Shown: positions 33,421 through 42,900, numbered from the stretch's first letter. The stretch is 64,000 nucleotides of DNA from Saccharothrix carnea (GCF_003014735.1 NZ_PYAX01000007.1:124001-188000), one strand, 5' to 3'. Made by a program: numbers and translations. Notes: generated from the sequence alone by a model not told the origin.

Positions 33421-33590
33421 GCGAGAGTCCAACGCTCAGCGCGCGAGAGTCGTACGTTCACGCACCCCGAATTCAACGCTCACGCCTAACGGTGTGCGGG
33501 CTGAGCGTTGAACTCGGGGGTCCTGAGCGTTGGACTCTCGCGCGCTGGGCGTTGGACTCTCGCGCGCCGGAGGTACGACTCTCGTGCACC
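33421..33590. repeat. Cluster of inverted intergenic repeats (AGTCCAACGC / GCGTTGGACT)
   Basis: The left arm contains GCGAGAGTCCAACGCTCA (33421-33438), a related GAGAGTCGTACGTTCACG and AATTCAACGCTCACG. The right arm contains the reverse forms CTGAGCGTTGAACTC (33501), CTGAGCGTTGGACTCTCGCG (33523), CTGGGCGTTGGACTCTCGCG (33545) and GGTACGACTCTCGTGCACC (33572). The whole forms a large imperfect hairpin. The units read like a multi-copy intergenic repeat of unknown role. They lie upstream of the ArsR gene and just after ogt. Confidence 0.75.
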
Positions 33591-33641
33591 GACGAAAAAG
33601 TTTGTCTTGACGGGGGAAGTTGTCGGTGCGATGGTTGGGCC

Positions 33642-34226
33642 ATGTTGGACGTGGCAGTGATCGAGGACCCGGCGGTGGCCGAGGTCTCGTTGGACCCGGT
33701 GCGGGCGAGGTTGTTGGCCGAGCTGGCCGAGCCGAGCTCGGCGACCATGCTGGCGGCGAAGATCGGCCTGCCCCGGCAGAAGGTGAACTACCACCTGCGC
33801 ACCCTGGAGCAGCACGGGCTGGTGGAGCTGGCCGAGGAACGCCGCAAGGGCAACATGACCGAACGCGTCATGCGCGCCACCGCCGCGTCCTACGTCATCT
33901 CGCCCACGGCGCTGGCCGCCGTCCAACCCGACCCCGAACGCGCACCCGACCGCCTGTCGGCCCGCTGGCTGCTGGCCGTCGCCGCACGGCTGGTCCGCGA
34001 CGTCGGCAACCTGGTCACCGGCGCGGCCAAGGCGGACAAGAAGGTCGCCACCTTCGCGCTGGACGGCGAGGTCCGCTTCGCCACCGCCGCCGACCGCGCG
34101 GCGTTCGCCGAGGAGCTGACCACCGCCGTCACCGCCCTGGTCGCCAAGTACCACGACGAAGCCGCGGCCGGCGGACGCGCGCACCGCGTCGTCGTCGCCG
34201 TCCACCCGAGCATCCCGAAGGAGTGA
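33642..34226 (+). CDS. ArsR-type winged-helix regulator
   Basis: 194 residues from the ATG at 33642. The wHTH reads DPVRARLLAELAEPSSATMLAAKIGLPRQKVNYHLRTLEQHGLVEL, near the ArsR/HTH_20 group. The C-terminal half (LSARWLLAVAARLVRD to the end) is an effector-like region absent from metal-sensing ArsR proteins, and there is no metal-binding Cys. It is followed after two bases by an SRPBCC protein and then a hydrolase; such ArsR-SRPBCC pairs are common in actinobacteria. Confidence 0.85.
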   Translation: MLDVAVIEDPAVAEVSLDPVRARLLAELAEPSSATMLAAKIGLPRQKVNYHLRTLEQHGLVELAEERRKGNMTERVMRATAASYVISPTALAAVQPDPERAPDRLSARWLLAVAARLVRDVGNLVTGAAKADKKVATFALDGEVRFATAADRAAFAEELTTAVTALVAKYHDEAAAGGRAHRVVVAVHPSIPKE

Positions 34227-34228
34227 CG

Positions 34229-34945
34229 ATGGGTCACGCGTTCGAAGGCGTCAACGAGGTCGAGCTGGACGGCGTGACGCCGGAGCAGGTCTGGGAGGCC
34301 ATCGCCACCGGCCCCGGCATCGACTCCTGGTTCATGGGCGCGAACGACGTCGAGCCCGGCGCCGCGGTCCGCCAGGCGTTCGGCGGCTACCAGCCCGCAC
34401 ACCCGATCACCGCCTGGGAACCCGGCAAGCACCTGGCCTACGGCGGCGAGAAGGAGCCGGACGGCCGGTTCGTCGCCTACGAGTTCCTGGTCGAGGGCCG
34501 AGAGCGGGGCAGCACGGTCCTGCGCATGGTCGCGAGCGGCTTCCTGCCCGGCGACGACTGGGAGAACGAGTTCGAGGCCATGACCGCGGGCGGCGAGATG
34601 TTCTGGCAGACCCTCGTCACCTACCTGCGCCACTTCGCCGGCCGCACCGCCCGCCCGCTGACCGCCTTCGGCCCGCCCGTCGCGGACTGGCCCGCCCTGT
34701 GGTCGAAGCTCGGCCGCGAGCTCGGCCTCGACCACGCGCCGAACACCGGCGACCACGTCACCCTCGACGGTGAGCCCGGCGTCGTCTACTTCGCCAACGC
34801 CCAGACGGTCGGCGTCCGCACGGCCGACGCGATGTACCGCTTCTTCCAGGGGATGCCCGGCGTCGTGATCGCCATGCACCACGTGTTCGGCGACGACCAC
34901 CGCGACGAGCGGACCTGGTCGACCTGGTTGGGAGATCTGGCATGA
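34229..34945 (+). CDS. SRPBCC (AHSA1-like) domain protein
   Basis: 238 residues. The first 150 residues match the AHSA1/START-like helix-grip fold (NEVELDGVTPEQVWEAIATGPGIDSWFMG, then ITAWEPGKHLAYGGEKEPDGRFVAYEF). The remaining part (ADWPALWSKLGRELGL onward) looks like a second, diverged copy. Such proteins bind hydrophobic ligands or act as cochaperones; no function is assigned. It sits between the ArsR-type regulator and an alpha/beta hydrolase, overlapping the latter by four bases (ATGA). Confidence 0.82.
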   Translation: MGHAFEGVNEVELDGVTPEQVWEAIATGPGIDSWFMGANDVEPGAAVRQAFGGYQPAHPITAWEPGKHLAYGGEKEPDGRFVAYEFLVEGRERGSTVLRMVASGFLPGDDWENEFEAMTAGGEMFWQTLVTYLRHFAGRTARPLTAFGPPVADWPALWSKLGRELGLDHAPNTGDHVTLDGEPGVVYFANAQTVGVRTADAMYRFFQGMPGVVIAMHHVFGDDHRDERTWSTWLGDLA

Positions 34946-35817
34946 CCACCCGCGCCGACACCGACACCGCCAAGCCGCGAGAACCGAAGGACTGGACAAC
35001 CATGGGACAGGTCGTTTCCAAGGACGGCACCGCGATCGCCTTCACGCGAGTCGGGTCCGGACCGGCGCTGATCATCGTCGACGGCGCGATGTGCTACCGG
35101 GCCTTCGGCCCCTCCAAGGCCCTGGCCGACGCGCTGGCCGAGCACTTCACCGTCTACACCTACGACCGGCGCGGCCGGGGGGAGAGCGGCGCCGGCACCG
35201 CGCCGTACGACGTGGAACGCGAGGTCGAGGACATCGCCGCGCTGATCGAGGAGGCGGGCGGCTCGGCGCACCTGTTCGGCATGTCGTCGGGCGGCACGCT
35301 GGTCGCCGAGGCCGCGCACCGGGGCGTGAACGCCGAGCGGATCGCGATCTACGAGTCGCCGATGATCGTGGACGGCACCCGCGCGCCCATGGACCCCGAC
35401 CTGCCGGCACGGGTGGAGCGCGCGATCGGTGAGGGCCGCCGGGGCGAGGCGATCAAGCTGTTCATGCGGTACGTCGGCACGCCCGGGCTCTTCATCGCGG
35501 TCATGCCGCTGATGCCGATGTGGACCAAGCTCAAGGCCGTCGCGCACACGTTGCCGAACGACTTCGCGCTGACCGGCGAGCTCCAGGGCGGCACGCTCCC
35601 GCCCGCCGACCGGTGGTCCGGCGCGGAGGCGCCCGCTCTGGTGATCGCCGGTGGCAAGAGCCCCGAGTACCTGCGCAACGCCCAGCGGCACCTGGCGTCG
35701 GCGTTGCCGCAGGGCGAGCTGACCGTCCTGCCCGGCCAGACCCACATGGTCAAGCCCAGGGCGACGGTTCCCGTGCTGGTCGACTTCTTCCGCCGCCCGG
35801 CCGGCCGAACCCGCTGA
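34942..35817 (+). CDS. Alpha/beta hydrolase
   Basis: 291 residues. The fold is shown by LIIVDGAMCYRAFGP, DRRGRGESG, the nucleophile elbow FGMSSGG (Ser) and a late His in GQTHMVKP. The first 20 residues are a variable charged extension; translation could instead start at the internal ATG at 35002. The substrate is unknown. It is the last gene of the ArsR-SRPBCC-hydrolase operon and is followed by a strong terminator hairpin. Confidence 0.85.
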   Translation: MTTRADTDTAKPREPKDWTTMGQVVSKDGTAIAFTRVGSGPALIIVDGAMCYRAFGPSKALADALAEHFTVYTYDRRGRGESGAGTAPYDVEREVEDIAALIEEAGGSAHLFGMSSGGTLVAEAAHRGVNAERIAIYESPMIVDGTRAPMDPDLPARVERAIGEGRRGEAIKLFMRYVGTPGLFIAVMPLMPMWTKLKAVAHTLPNDFALTGELQGGTLPPADRWSGAEAPALVIAGGKSPEYLRNAQRHLASALPQGELTVLPGQTHMVKPRATVPVLVDFFRRPAGRTR

Positions 35818-35832
35818 GGGCACGCGGAATCT

Positions 35833-35864
35833 GGTGGTGGGCGGGAACTTCCCCGTCCACCACC
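35833..35864. terminator. Bidirectional hairpin terminator
   Basis: GGTGGTGGGCGGG at 35833-35845 pairs with CCCGTCCACCACC at 35852-35864, with one G-U pair. It is located between the convergent hydrolase and DUF574 genes. Confidence 0.65.
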
Positions 35865-35881
35865 GTCGCGTGCGACGGCTC

Positions 35882-36715
35882 TCAGGGCTTGCGGCCCACC
35901 GCGCCCGCGATGCAGTAGCTCACCGCGTCGAGTTCCTTGAGCCGCGGGCCGTCCGGCCACCAGTCCGCGCAGATCACCAGGCCGGGTTCGACCAGCTCCA
36001 GGCCGTGGAACAGCTCGAGCATCTCGCCCATCGTGATGAACCGCCCGCTGCCCATCGGCGAGTGCAGGAACGTCTGCTCCATCCGCCGCGCGATGGCGGA
36101 GTGCTCCTCGGTCTCCGGGTCGAGGAAGTGCGAGATCGCCACGTACGAACCGGACGGCAGGGCCTCGATGTACTCGGCCATGATCTCGGCCGACGTGGGC
36201 GAGTCGCCGTTGTAGTGGTGCAGCGTGCCCATCTGGAACAGCGCCAGCGGCTCGGTGAAGTCGATGTGCTTGCGCACGACCGCGTCGTTGAGGATCTCGT
36301 GCGGGTCGAAGATGTCGGCCGCGGAGAAGTGCGTCCGGTCGTTCTCCTCCAGCAGCGCGCGGCCGTGCGCCAGTACCACTGGGTCGTTGTCGACGTACAC
36401 GACTCGGGCATCCGGGTTAATCCGCTGGGCCACCTGGTGCGTGTTCTCCGCGGTGGGCAACCCCGAGCCGCAGTCGAGGAACTGGTTGATCCCCGTCTGG
36501 CTGGCGACGAACCTGGTGGCGCGGATCAGGAAGCCGCGGTTGTCCACCGCCAGGGTGGCCGCTTCCGGCGCGACCTGCTGCACCCGGCGCAGCACCTCGC
36601 GGTCGATCTCGTAGTTGTCCTTGCCGTTGAGGAAGGCGTCGTACACCCTGGCGATGCTGGCCTTGGTGGTGTCGATGTAGACGGGGGCGGCGGCGTCCGA
36701 GGACGTACCCGGCAT
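35882..36715 (-). CDS. DUF574 SAM-dependent methyltransferase
   Basis: 277 residues of the actinobacterial S-adenosyl methyltransferase family (DUF574). Signatures are SIARVYDAFLNGKDNYEIDRE near the start, the SAM site FLDCGSGLPTAENTHQVA, VVYVDNDPVVLAHGRALL, and the ending DAVSYCIAGAVGRKP. Members are abundant in Streptomyces and relatives and their substrate is unknown. It is divergent from the XRE regulator gene with about 213 bases between. Confidence 0.88.
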   Translation of the reverse strand: MPGTSSDAAAPVYIDTTKASIARVYDAFLNGKDNYEIDREVLRRVQQVAPEAATLAVDNRGFLIRATRFVASQTGINQFLDCGSGLPTAENTHQVAQRINPDARVVYVDNDPVVLAHGRALLEENDRTHFSAADIFDPHEILNDAVVRKHIDFTEPLALFQMGTLHHYNGDSPTSAEIMAEYIEALPSGSYVAISHFLDPETEEHSAIARRMEQTFLHSPMGSGRFITMGEMLELFHGLELVEPGLVICADWWPDGPRLKELDAVSYCIAGAVGRKP

Positions 36716-36928
36716 TGTGGTGACCTCGCATTACGGGGATGGGAGTGATGTTGTGTGCACCGCGTCACAGTCCGGTCAGCGTAAGGGTATGGGCTCAACG
36801 TGTGAGTGAGCCTCATGCCTCTGTCCGGGCAAGATCATGGGTGTACGTTCAGTGACGATGCGAGTCGGCCCACCTCGGGCGCAACCGCTGATCGGGTGGG
36901 GCAGGCACGACGGTCGGGAGGAACGGCG

Positions 36929-37804
36929 ATGGCGACGGACGAGTCCACGCCGGAGAGGGAGAGCGGTCCGACCGCGCTGCGGATCGTGCTCGGCGCGCAG
37001 TTGCGCAGGCTGCGCGAGGCCGCCGAGATCAGCCGGGCGGACGCCGGCTACACCATCCGCGGCTCGGAGTCGAAGATCAGCCGGATGGAACTCGGTCGCG
37101 TCGGCCTGAAGGAACGCGACGTGAACGACCTGCTGACCATGTACGGCGTCGCCGACGCCGACGAGCGGGCGAAGTTCCTCGGCATGGTCCGCCGGTCCAA
37201 CGAGCCGGGCTGGTGGCAGCGCTTCACCGACCTGATGCCCGACTGGTTCCAGGACTACGTCGGCTTGGAAGAGGCGGCGTCGCGGATCCTGATCTACGAG
37301 ACGCAGTTCGTGCCCGGCCTGCTGCAGACCGAGGAGTACGCGACGGCGATCGCGAGCCACGGCCGGTCCGAGCTGGTGACGCCCGACGTGCGGCGGCGGG
37401 TGTCGTTGCGGATGCAGCGGCAGCGGATCCTGGCCCGGCCGGGTGCCCCGAGAGTGTGGGCCGTGATCGACGAATCAGTGCTCTACCGGACCATCGGCGG
37501 CCGTCAGGTCCTGCTCAACCAGCTCGAATACTTGCTCAGCGTGACGAAGGACGGGCCGATCACCCTCCAGATAGTGCCGTTCCCGTTGGCCGGTTACGCG
37601 GCGAAGGGCCCCTTCGCGATGCTCCGGTTCGGTGAACCCGACCTGCCGGACATCGTGTACCTCGAACACCTCGCCGGTGCTCTCTACCTGGACAAACTCG
37701 AAGAGCTGGAGGTCTACAGCCGGGTCTTCGACCGCCTCACGGTGGACGCCGAGACGCCCGATCGGAGCCGGCAGATGCTCGCCAAACGGCGGGCGGAGCT
37801 CTAG
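36929..37804 (+). CDS. Scr1-type XRE regulator (DUF5753)
   Basis: 291 residues from the ATG at 36929, after GGGAGGA. The XRE HTH is at about 20-75 (LGAQLRRLREAAEISRADAGYTI, ESKISRMELGRVG). The C-terminal DUF5753-type domain has the family signature LIYETQFVPGLLQTEEYA and ends PIGAGR-like (PDRSRQMLAKRRAEL). In Streptomyces such regulators (WhiJ, Scr1) are paired with small DUF397 proteins and control development or antibiotic production. A DUF397 gene follows 130 bases downstream behind palindromic sites. Confidence 0.9.
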   Translation: MATDESTPERESGPTALRIVLGAQLRRLREAAEISRADAGYTIRGSESKISRMELGRVGLKERDVNDLLTMYGVADADERAKFLGMVRRSNEPGWWQRFTDLMPDWFQDYVGLEEAASRILIYETQFVPGLLQTEEYATAIASHGRSELVTPDVRRRVSLRMQRQRILARPGAPRVWAVIDESVLYRTIGGRQVLLNQLEYLLSVTKDGPITLQIVPFPLAGYAAKGPFAMLRFGEPDLPDIVYLEHLAGALYLDKLEELEVYSRVFDRLTVDAETPDRSRQMLAKRRAEL

Positions 37805-37835
37805 CTGTCGTCCGACCGGGTGGGATTCACGCTCC

Positions 37836-37909
37836 GCATCTGCACGTGCATTTACCCGTGCACGCTCCGGTGCTACGTTCCGTGCACAACCGGATGCACG
37901 TGCAGATGC
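37836..37909. promoter_or_regulatory. Operator array with 16-bp inverted repeat
   Basis: GCATCTGCACGTGCAT at 37836-37851 and ATGCACGTGCAGATGC at 37894-37909 are exact reverse complements. Each contains the palindrome TGCACGTGCA. Two further CGTGCAC half-sites lie between (about 37857 and 37881). The array lies just upstream of the DUF397 gene and is a probable target of the adjacent Scr1-type regulator. Confidence 0.7.
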
Positions 37910-37934
37910 ATCTGACGGCTTGGAGGGTGAGCGC

Positions 37935-38174
37935 ATGGCCACCGAGGTTCTCAACGGCATGTCCGCGGCCGACCTTAAGGGCGTCACGTGGACGAAGAGC
38001 TCCTACAGCGACGCGATCGGCAACTGCGTCGAGTTCGCCGTGCTCGACGGCGGTGACATCGCGATGCGCAACTCCCGGTTCCCCGAGGGCCCCGCGCTGA
38101 TCTACACGCGAGCGGAGGTGGCCGCTTTCGTGGCCGGAGCCAGGGACGGGGAGTTCGATGACCTCGTCCACTGA
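37935..38174 (+). CDS. DUF397 protein
   Basis: 79 residues. The DUF397 signature is complete (VTWTKSSYSDAIGNCVEFAVL, then AMRNSRFPEGPALIYTRAEVAAFV). DUF397 proteins partner WhiJ/Scr1-type XRE regulators, acting as antitoxin-like or antagonist proteins. Translation starts at the ATG at 37935 after TGGAGGG. The end overlaps the next small gene by 17 bases. Confidence 0.92.
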   Translation: MATEVLNGMSAADLKGVTWTKSSYSDAIGNCVEFAVLDGGDIAMRNSRFPEGPALIYTRAEVAAFVAGARDGEFDDLVH

Positions 38175-38469
38175 TCTCCCCTCGCGGACGACGTTCCAGC
38201 TCCGCGAGCTGATCGCACGGGGGTTCCAGTTCCTCCACCCGCGCGACGCCAGGGGTGAACTGGCGGCGGTCGTGGGGGTGCGGGCGCATGACGCGGTGAT
38301 CGACGTCGTGCGCCTGCACACCGAGGACGACGCGGTGGCGATGCGGATGCCCGCCGACGAGGTGAACGTCCTGTCCCCCAGCCGTTTCTCGTGGCGCCGC
38401 CACGGGCCTGCCACGCACGTGCTCGAAGAGCTGCTCGACCTCCCGGACGACGACGACCGAACAGCGTGA
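38158..38469 (+). CDS. Hypothetical protein downstream of DUF397
   Basis: 103 residues, unrecognised. It has an alternation of strands and helices (FQLRELIARGFQFLHPRDARGELAAVVGV, then VIDVVRLHTEDDAVAMRMP) and an acidic tail LDLPDDDDRTA. It starts within the end of the DUF397 gene (17-base overlap in another frame), so it is co-translated with it. No signal peptide or membrane segment is seen. Confidence 0.7.
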   Translation: MTSSTDLPSRTTFQLRELIARGFQFLHPRDARGELAAVVGVRAHDAVIDVVRLHTEDDAVAMRMPADEVNVLSPSRFSWRRHGPATHVLEELLDLPDDDDRTA

Positions 38470-38475
38470 CGGCTT

Positions 38476-38503
38476 CCCGTCCGCTTCCGCGGTGGCGGAC
38501 GGG
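38476..38503 (+). terminator. Hairpin terminator after DUF397 operon
   Basis: CCCGTCCGC at 38476-38484 pairs with GCGGACGGG at 38495-38503, seven bases after the stop of the 103-residue gene. Confidence 0.6.
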
Positions 38504-38623
38504 ACGAGAGGGGAGAGCCCTCTCATCGGCGAACCTGACCTGGAGACGCAGCGGGAGTCGACTCCGCGCCGGATCTGTCGACACCACGCTCGGAGCGCAA
38601 CTCCGTGTTCGTCGCGTACCGGC

Positions 38624-38653
38624 GCGGAGACCGAGGTCGGCTTCGGTCTCCGC
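38624..38653 (-). terminator. Hairpin terminator after TetR gene
   Basis: GCGGAGACCGA at 38624-38634 pairs perfectly with TCGGTCTCCGC at 38643-38653, downstream of the minus-strand TetR gene. Confidence 0.6.
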
Positions 38654-38691
38654 GTCGGCACACCTCAGCGTGACAGTCCGAAAGCGGCTGG

Positions 38692-39300
38692 TCAGGGGCG
38701 GCGCAGGCCGCTGAGCACCACGTCCAAGCCGCGGCGGAACTCGATGTCGGGCGTGATCGTCCGCGCGGTCCCGGCGGTCTCGGCCAGCAGCGGGTACTCG
38801 CCCATCGCGGCCATCGCCTCGGTGCCCAGGCCCGACAGCGGGCCGCGGTGCTCGATCTCGGTCGCGCCGATCAGGTAGGCCAGCAGCGCGCGTAACGCGA
38901 TCACCCGCTGCTCCCCGGTGAAACCGGCCCGGGTGAGCACCTCCAGCACGGACTCCGACCAGCGCAACAGGCTCGGGCACCGGTGCCGGTGCGCCATCGT
39001 GAGCGGCACGGCGTTGGGGTGCGCGGCGATCGCCGCGCGGATCCGTTCGACCAGGACCGCGATCTGCTTGTCCCACAACGCCTTCTTCGGCGGCACGGTG
39101 TCCACCCGGGACATCATGTGCTCGACCGCGAGGGCTTCCAGCTCGTCCCGGTCGGCGACGTACCGGTACAGCGACATCGTGCCCATGCCCAGCTCCGCCG
39201 CGACGGCGCGCATCGACAACGCGGCCAGGCCGTCCCGGTCCAGGACGGCGAGCGTCGCGGCGGCGAGCGCGGACGTGGTGAGCGACTTCGGGCGTGGCAT
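38692..39300 (-). CDS. TetR family transcriptional regulator
   Basis: 202 residues from the ATG at 39300. The HTH reads SALAAATLAVLDRDGLAALSMRAVAAELGMGTMSLYRYVADRDEL, characteristic of the TetR branch related to TetR itself (VAAELGM, LYRYV). The C-terminal domain is helical with a typical TetR_C region. It is divergent from a peroxiredoxin-like gene with a short (77-base) intergenic region containing AGCGTAC repeats, which is probably its operator. Confidence 0.87.
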   Translation of the reverse strand: MPRPKSLTTSALAAATLAVLDRDGLAALSMRAVAAELGMGTMSLYRYVADRDELEALAVEHMMSRVDTVPPKKALWDKQIAVLVERIRAAIAAHPNAVPLTMAHRHRCPSLLRWSESVLEVLTRAGFTGEQRVIALRALLAYLIGATEIEHRGPLSGLGTEAMAAMGEYPLLAETAGTARTITPDIEFRRGLDVVLSGLRRP

Positions 39301-39377
39301 GGCCTTGACAGCGTACAAGTTACGCACATAGCTTGGGTGAGCGTACAGCGCACGCCTACGCTCGCTCAGGGGGAACC

Positions 39378-39920
39378 GTGAAGATCAGTCCACGTGAATG
39401 GGACACCGTGCTCGGCGGCACGGTGCGGGTGCCGGACCCGCAACGCCTGGTGCACCTGCAGTTCCGCCGCTTCGCCGGCTGCCCGGTGTGCAACCTGCAC
39501 CTGCGGTCGATCGTCCAGCGGCACGACGAGATCACCGCGCACGGCGTCACCGAGGTGGTCGTGTTCCACTCCTCGGCCGCCGAACTGCGCCCGCACGTCG
39601 CCGACCTGCCGTTCGCCGTGGTCGGCGACCCGGAGAAGCGGCTGTACGTGGAGTTCGGCGTGGAGTCGGCGCCGCGTTCGGTGCTCGACCCGCGGGCGTG
39701 GGGCGCGATGGTGCGCGGCACCGTCCGCGACCTCGGCCCGGTGCTGCGCGGTCGCCGTCCGCTGCCCAAGGTGGAAGGCGGACGGCTCGGCCTGCCCGTC
39801 GACTTCCTCATCGCGCCGGACGGCACGGTCGTCGCGGAGAAGCGTGGACAACACGCCTACGACCAGTGGTCGGTGGCCGAACTGCTCACCCACGCACAGG
39901 CGTTGACCAGGCAAAACTGA
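39378..39920 (+). CDS. Peroxiredoxin-like (AhpC/TSA) protein
   Basis: 180 residues from the GTG at 39378. It has a thioredoxin-fold region with FRRFAGCPVCNLHLRSIVQRHDEI, giving a C-P-V-C motif in place of the usual peroxiredoxin PxxxTxxC. The strands VTEVVVFHSS and VDFLIAPDGTVVAEKRG follow. The CPVC motif and lack of the Thr make a thiol-disulfide or peroxide-scavenging role plausible but unproven. It is divergent from the TetR gene, which probably controls it. Confidence 0.78.
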   Translation: MKISPREWDTVLGGTVRVPDPQRLVHLQFRRFAGCPVCNLHLRSIVQRHDEITAHGVTEVVVFHSSAAELRPHVADLPFAVVGDPEKRLYVEFGVESAPRSVLDPRAWGAMVRGTVRDLGPVLRGRRPLPKVEGGRLGLPVDFLIAPDGTVVAEKRGQHAYDQWSVAELLTHAQALTRQN

Positions 39921-39978
39921 GTTGTCCACAGGCTTGTCCCCAGCTGTGGACGGATCGAACACCCGTTCGACCACCGAC

Positions 39979-40008
39979 GCGGCCCCGCCCTCAGCGGGGC
40001 GGGGCCGC
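39979..40008. terminator. Bidirectional hairpin terminator
   Basis: GCGGCCCCGCCC at 39979-39990 pairs with GGGCGGGGCCGC at 39997-40008, between the convergent peroxiredoxin-like gene and the ABC permease gene. Confidence 0.65.
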
Positions 40009-40021
40009 CTCGACCAGGGGC

Positions 40022-40791
40022 TCAGCGCGACGGGTCGCGGTTGAACAGGGCACGCGACCAGGCATGGCCGACGGCGGTGATCACCAGGCACCAGCCGACC
40101 GCCCAGTACCCGCTGTCACCGATCGGCGTGCCGATGAGCAGCCCGCGCAGGGTGTCGATGATCGGCGTGAACGGCTGGTTCTCCGCCACCCACGCCAGCC
40201 CGCTCGACATCGAGTCGGTCGGCACGAACGCGCTGCTCACGAACGGCAGGAACTGCAGCGGCAGCGACGAGCTGTTCGCGCCGGCGGGCGTCTTCGCGGC
40301 CAGGCCGAACGCGATGCCCAACCAGGTGAACGCGAGGGCCAGCAGCACCAGCAGCCCGGCCGCGGCCAGCCAGCCGGTGAGGCCCGCGGTCGGGCGGAAC
40401 CCGGCCAGCAGCGCCACGCCGATCACCAGCGCGAGGCTGACCACCGTGTTGAGCACGCTGCTCAGCGCCTGCCCGGTCAGCACCGAGTACCGGGAGATCG
40501 CCATGGTGCGGAACCGGGCGACGATGCCCTCGCCCATGTCGGTGCACAGGTTCACCGCGGTCCACGCCGCGCCCGCGCCGACCGTCATCACCAGGATGCC
40601 GGGCGCCAGGTAGTCCACATAGGACGCGCCGCCCGCGAGGGTGGCGCCGAGCGAGCCGCCGAACACGTGCACGAACAGCAGCAGCATCAGCACGGGCATG
40701 CCCAGCGTGCCGATCGACATCAGCGGGAAGCGCTGCATGTGCCGCAGGTTGCGGCGCAGCATGGTGGTCGTGTCGCGGATGGCCAGGGTGC

Positions 40792-40795
<4 letters not shown>
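40022..40795 (-). CDS. ABC-2 type permease, DrrB-like
   Basis: 257 residues with six hydrophobic segments, including SIGTLGMPVLMLLLFVHVFG, GILVMTVGAGAAWTAVNLC, VVSLALVIGVALLAGF and LLVLLALAFTWLGIAFGLA. The conserved MGEGIVARFRTMAISRYSVLTGQ cytoplasmic loop of daunorubicin-type exporters is clear. It pairs with the upstream ATPase, with an ATGA overlap, to form an exporter. It is the last gene of the five-gene operon and likely exports the product of the P450 or a related compound. Confidence 0.85.
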
Positions 40796-41718
<923 letters not shown>

Positions 41719-41730
41719 GGTGGTCTCCTC

Positions 41731-42900
41731 CTAGTCGGTGAGCAGGTGCAGGGACTGCACGCCGGTCAAGTTCGGTGAGGGCATGAACGTCGGCCGCCGG
41801 TCGGGGTCCGTGCGCAGCCGGGGGAAGCGGTCGAGCAGCACGTTCAGCGCGAGCCGCCCTTCCAGCCTCGCCAGCGGCGCGCCGAGGCAGAAGTGGATGC
41901 CGCGGCCGAAGCCCAAGTGCGGGTTGGGGTCGCGGGTGACGTCGAGGACGTCGGGGTTCGCGAACCGGCGCGGGTCCCGGTTGGCCGCGCCGACCCACAG
42001 CAGCAGCATCTGGTCGGCCGGGATCTCCAGGCCGCCGAGCGTCTCCGGCTTGCTCGTGGCCCGCGCGACCGCCGCGAACGGGGTGAGGAACCTCAGCGAC
42101 TCCTCGATCGCGGCCGGGACGAGCGCCCGGTCCCGGCGGACCATCGCGAGCTGGTCCGGGTACGCGTCCAGGGCCAGCACGGTGTTGCCGAGCAGCATGG
42201 TCGTGGTGATGTGGCCCGCGACCAGCAGCACGGCGGCGAAGTTCACCACCTGGGCGTCGGTCAGCCGCTCACCGTCCACTTCGGCCTGGACGAGGTCGTT
42301 GAGCAGCCCGGGGCGCGGGCTGCGGCGGCACTGCGCGGCGTGCTCGCCCAGGTAGTCCAGCATCGGCCGGAAGCTCTCGACGCTGTCGAGGATGTCCTCC
42401 CGCTGCTTGGCCGCGTCGTCCTTGAGCGAGAACTGGTTCGTGCTCTCGAACAGCTTGTCGACCCACGCCTTGAACAGGTGGCGGTCGCTGCCCGGCACGC
42501 CCAGCAGCTCGGCGATCACGATCACCGGCAACGGGTAGGCGAGGTCGCGGACCAGCTCGAAGTCGTCGGCGGTGACGCCGTCGAGCAGCTCGTGGGTCAG
42601 CTCGGTGATGCGGGTCTCCAGGTCCGCCACGACCTTCGGCGTGAACGCGTGGCTGACCAGGCGGCGCAGCTCGCGGTGCTCGGGCGGGTCGAGCTGGATG
42701 ATGTTGCCGTCGTTGAGCGACTGGTCGACCGCGGGCAGCAGCCGGGACGTGTCGGACGAGAACCGGGCCCAGTCGCCCAGGACCTCGGTGGCCTCGGGGT
42801 GGCCGTAGACGTTCCAGAAGCCCAGCTGCTCGTCGTAGGCGACGGCGTGCTCGGGCCGTTCTCCGCGCAGCCAGAACTGCTGCGGGTTGGTGTCCCACAT
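41731..42900 (-). CDS. Cytochrome P450
   Basis: 389 residues. Heme-thiolate Cys338 lies in FGRGIHFCLGAPLA, ExxR is EESLRF (EESLR) and the I-helix groove is VAGHITTTM. Together these mark it as a class I bacterial P450 needing ferredoxin and reductase partners, which are not nearby. It would hydroxylate or oxidise a small molecule in the cytoplasm. Its place between a DUF4097 protein and a DrrAB-like exporter suggests tailoring or detoxification linked to export. It starts at an ATG 40 bases after the DUF4097 stop. Confidence 0.92.
   Translation of the reverse strand: MWDTNPQQFWLRGERPEHAVAYDEQLGFWNVYGHPEATEVLGDWARFSSDTSRLLPAVDQSLNDGNIIQLDPPEHRELRRLVSHAFTPKVVADLETRITELTHELLDGVTADDFELVRDLAYPLPVIVIAELLGVPGSDRHLFKAWVDKLFESTNQFSLKDDAAKQREDILDSVESFRPMLDYLGEHAAQCRRSPRPGLLNDLVQAEVDGERLTDAQVVNFAAVLLVAGHITTTMLLGNTVLALDAYPDQLAMVRRDRALVPAAIEESLRFLTPFAAVARATSKPETLGGLEIPADQMLLLWVGAANRDPRRFANPDVLDVTRDPNPHLGFGRGIHFCLGAPLARLEGRLALNVLLDRFPRLRTDPDRRPTFMPSPNLTGVQSLHLLTD

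Noticed and set aside
39922..39951. Two DnaA-box-like sites (TTGTCCACA and CCGTCCACA inverted) as an origin
   Set aside because: Only two boxes, no dnaA, dnaN or AT-rich unwinding region nearby, and they lie in a short space between convergent genes; more likely chance or a hairpin.
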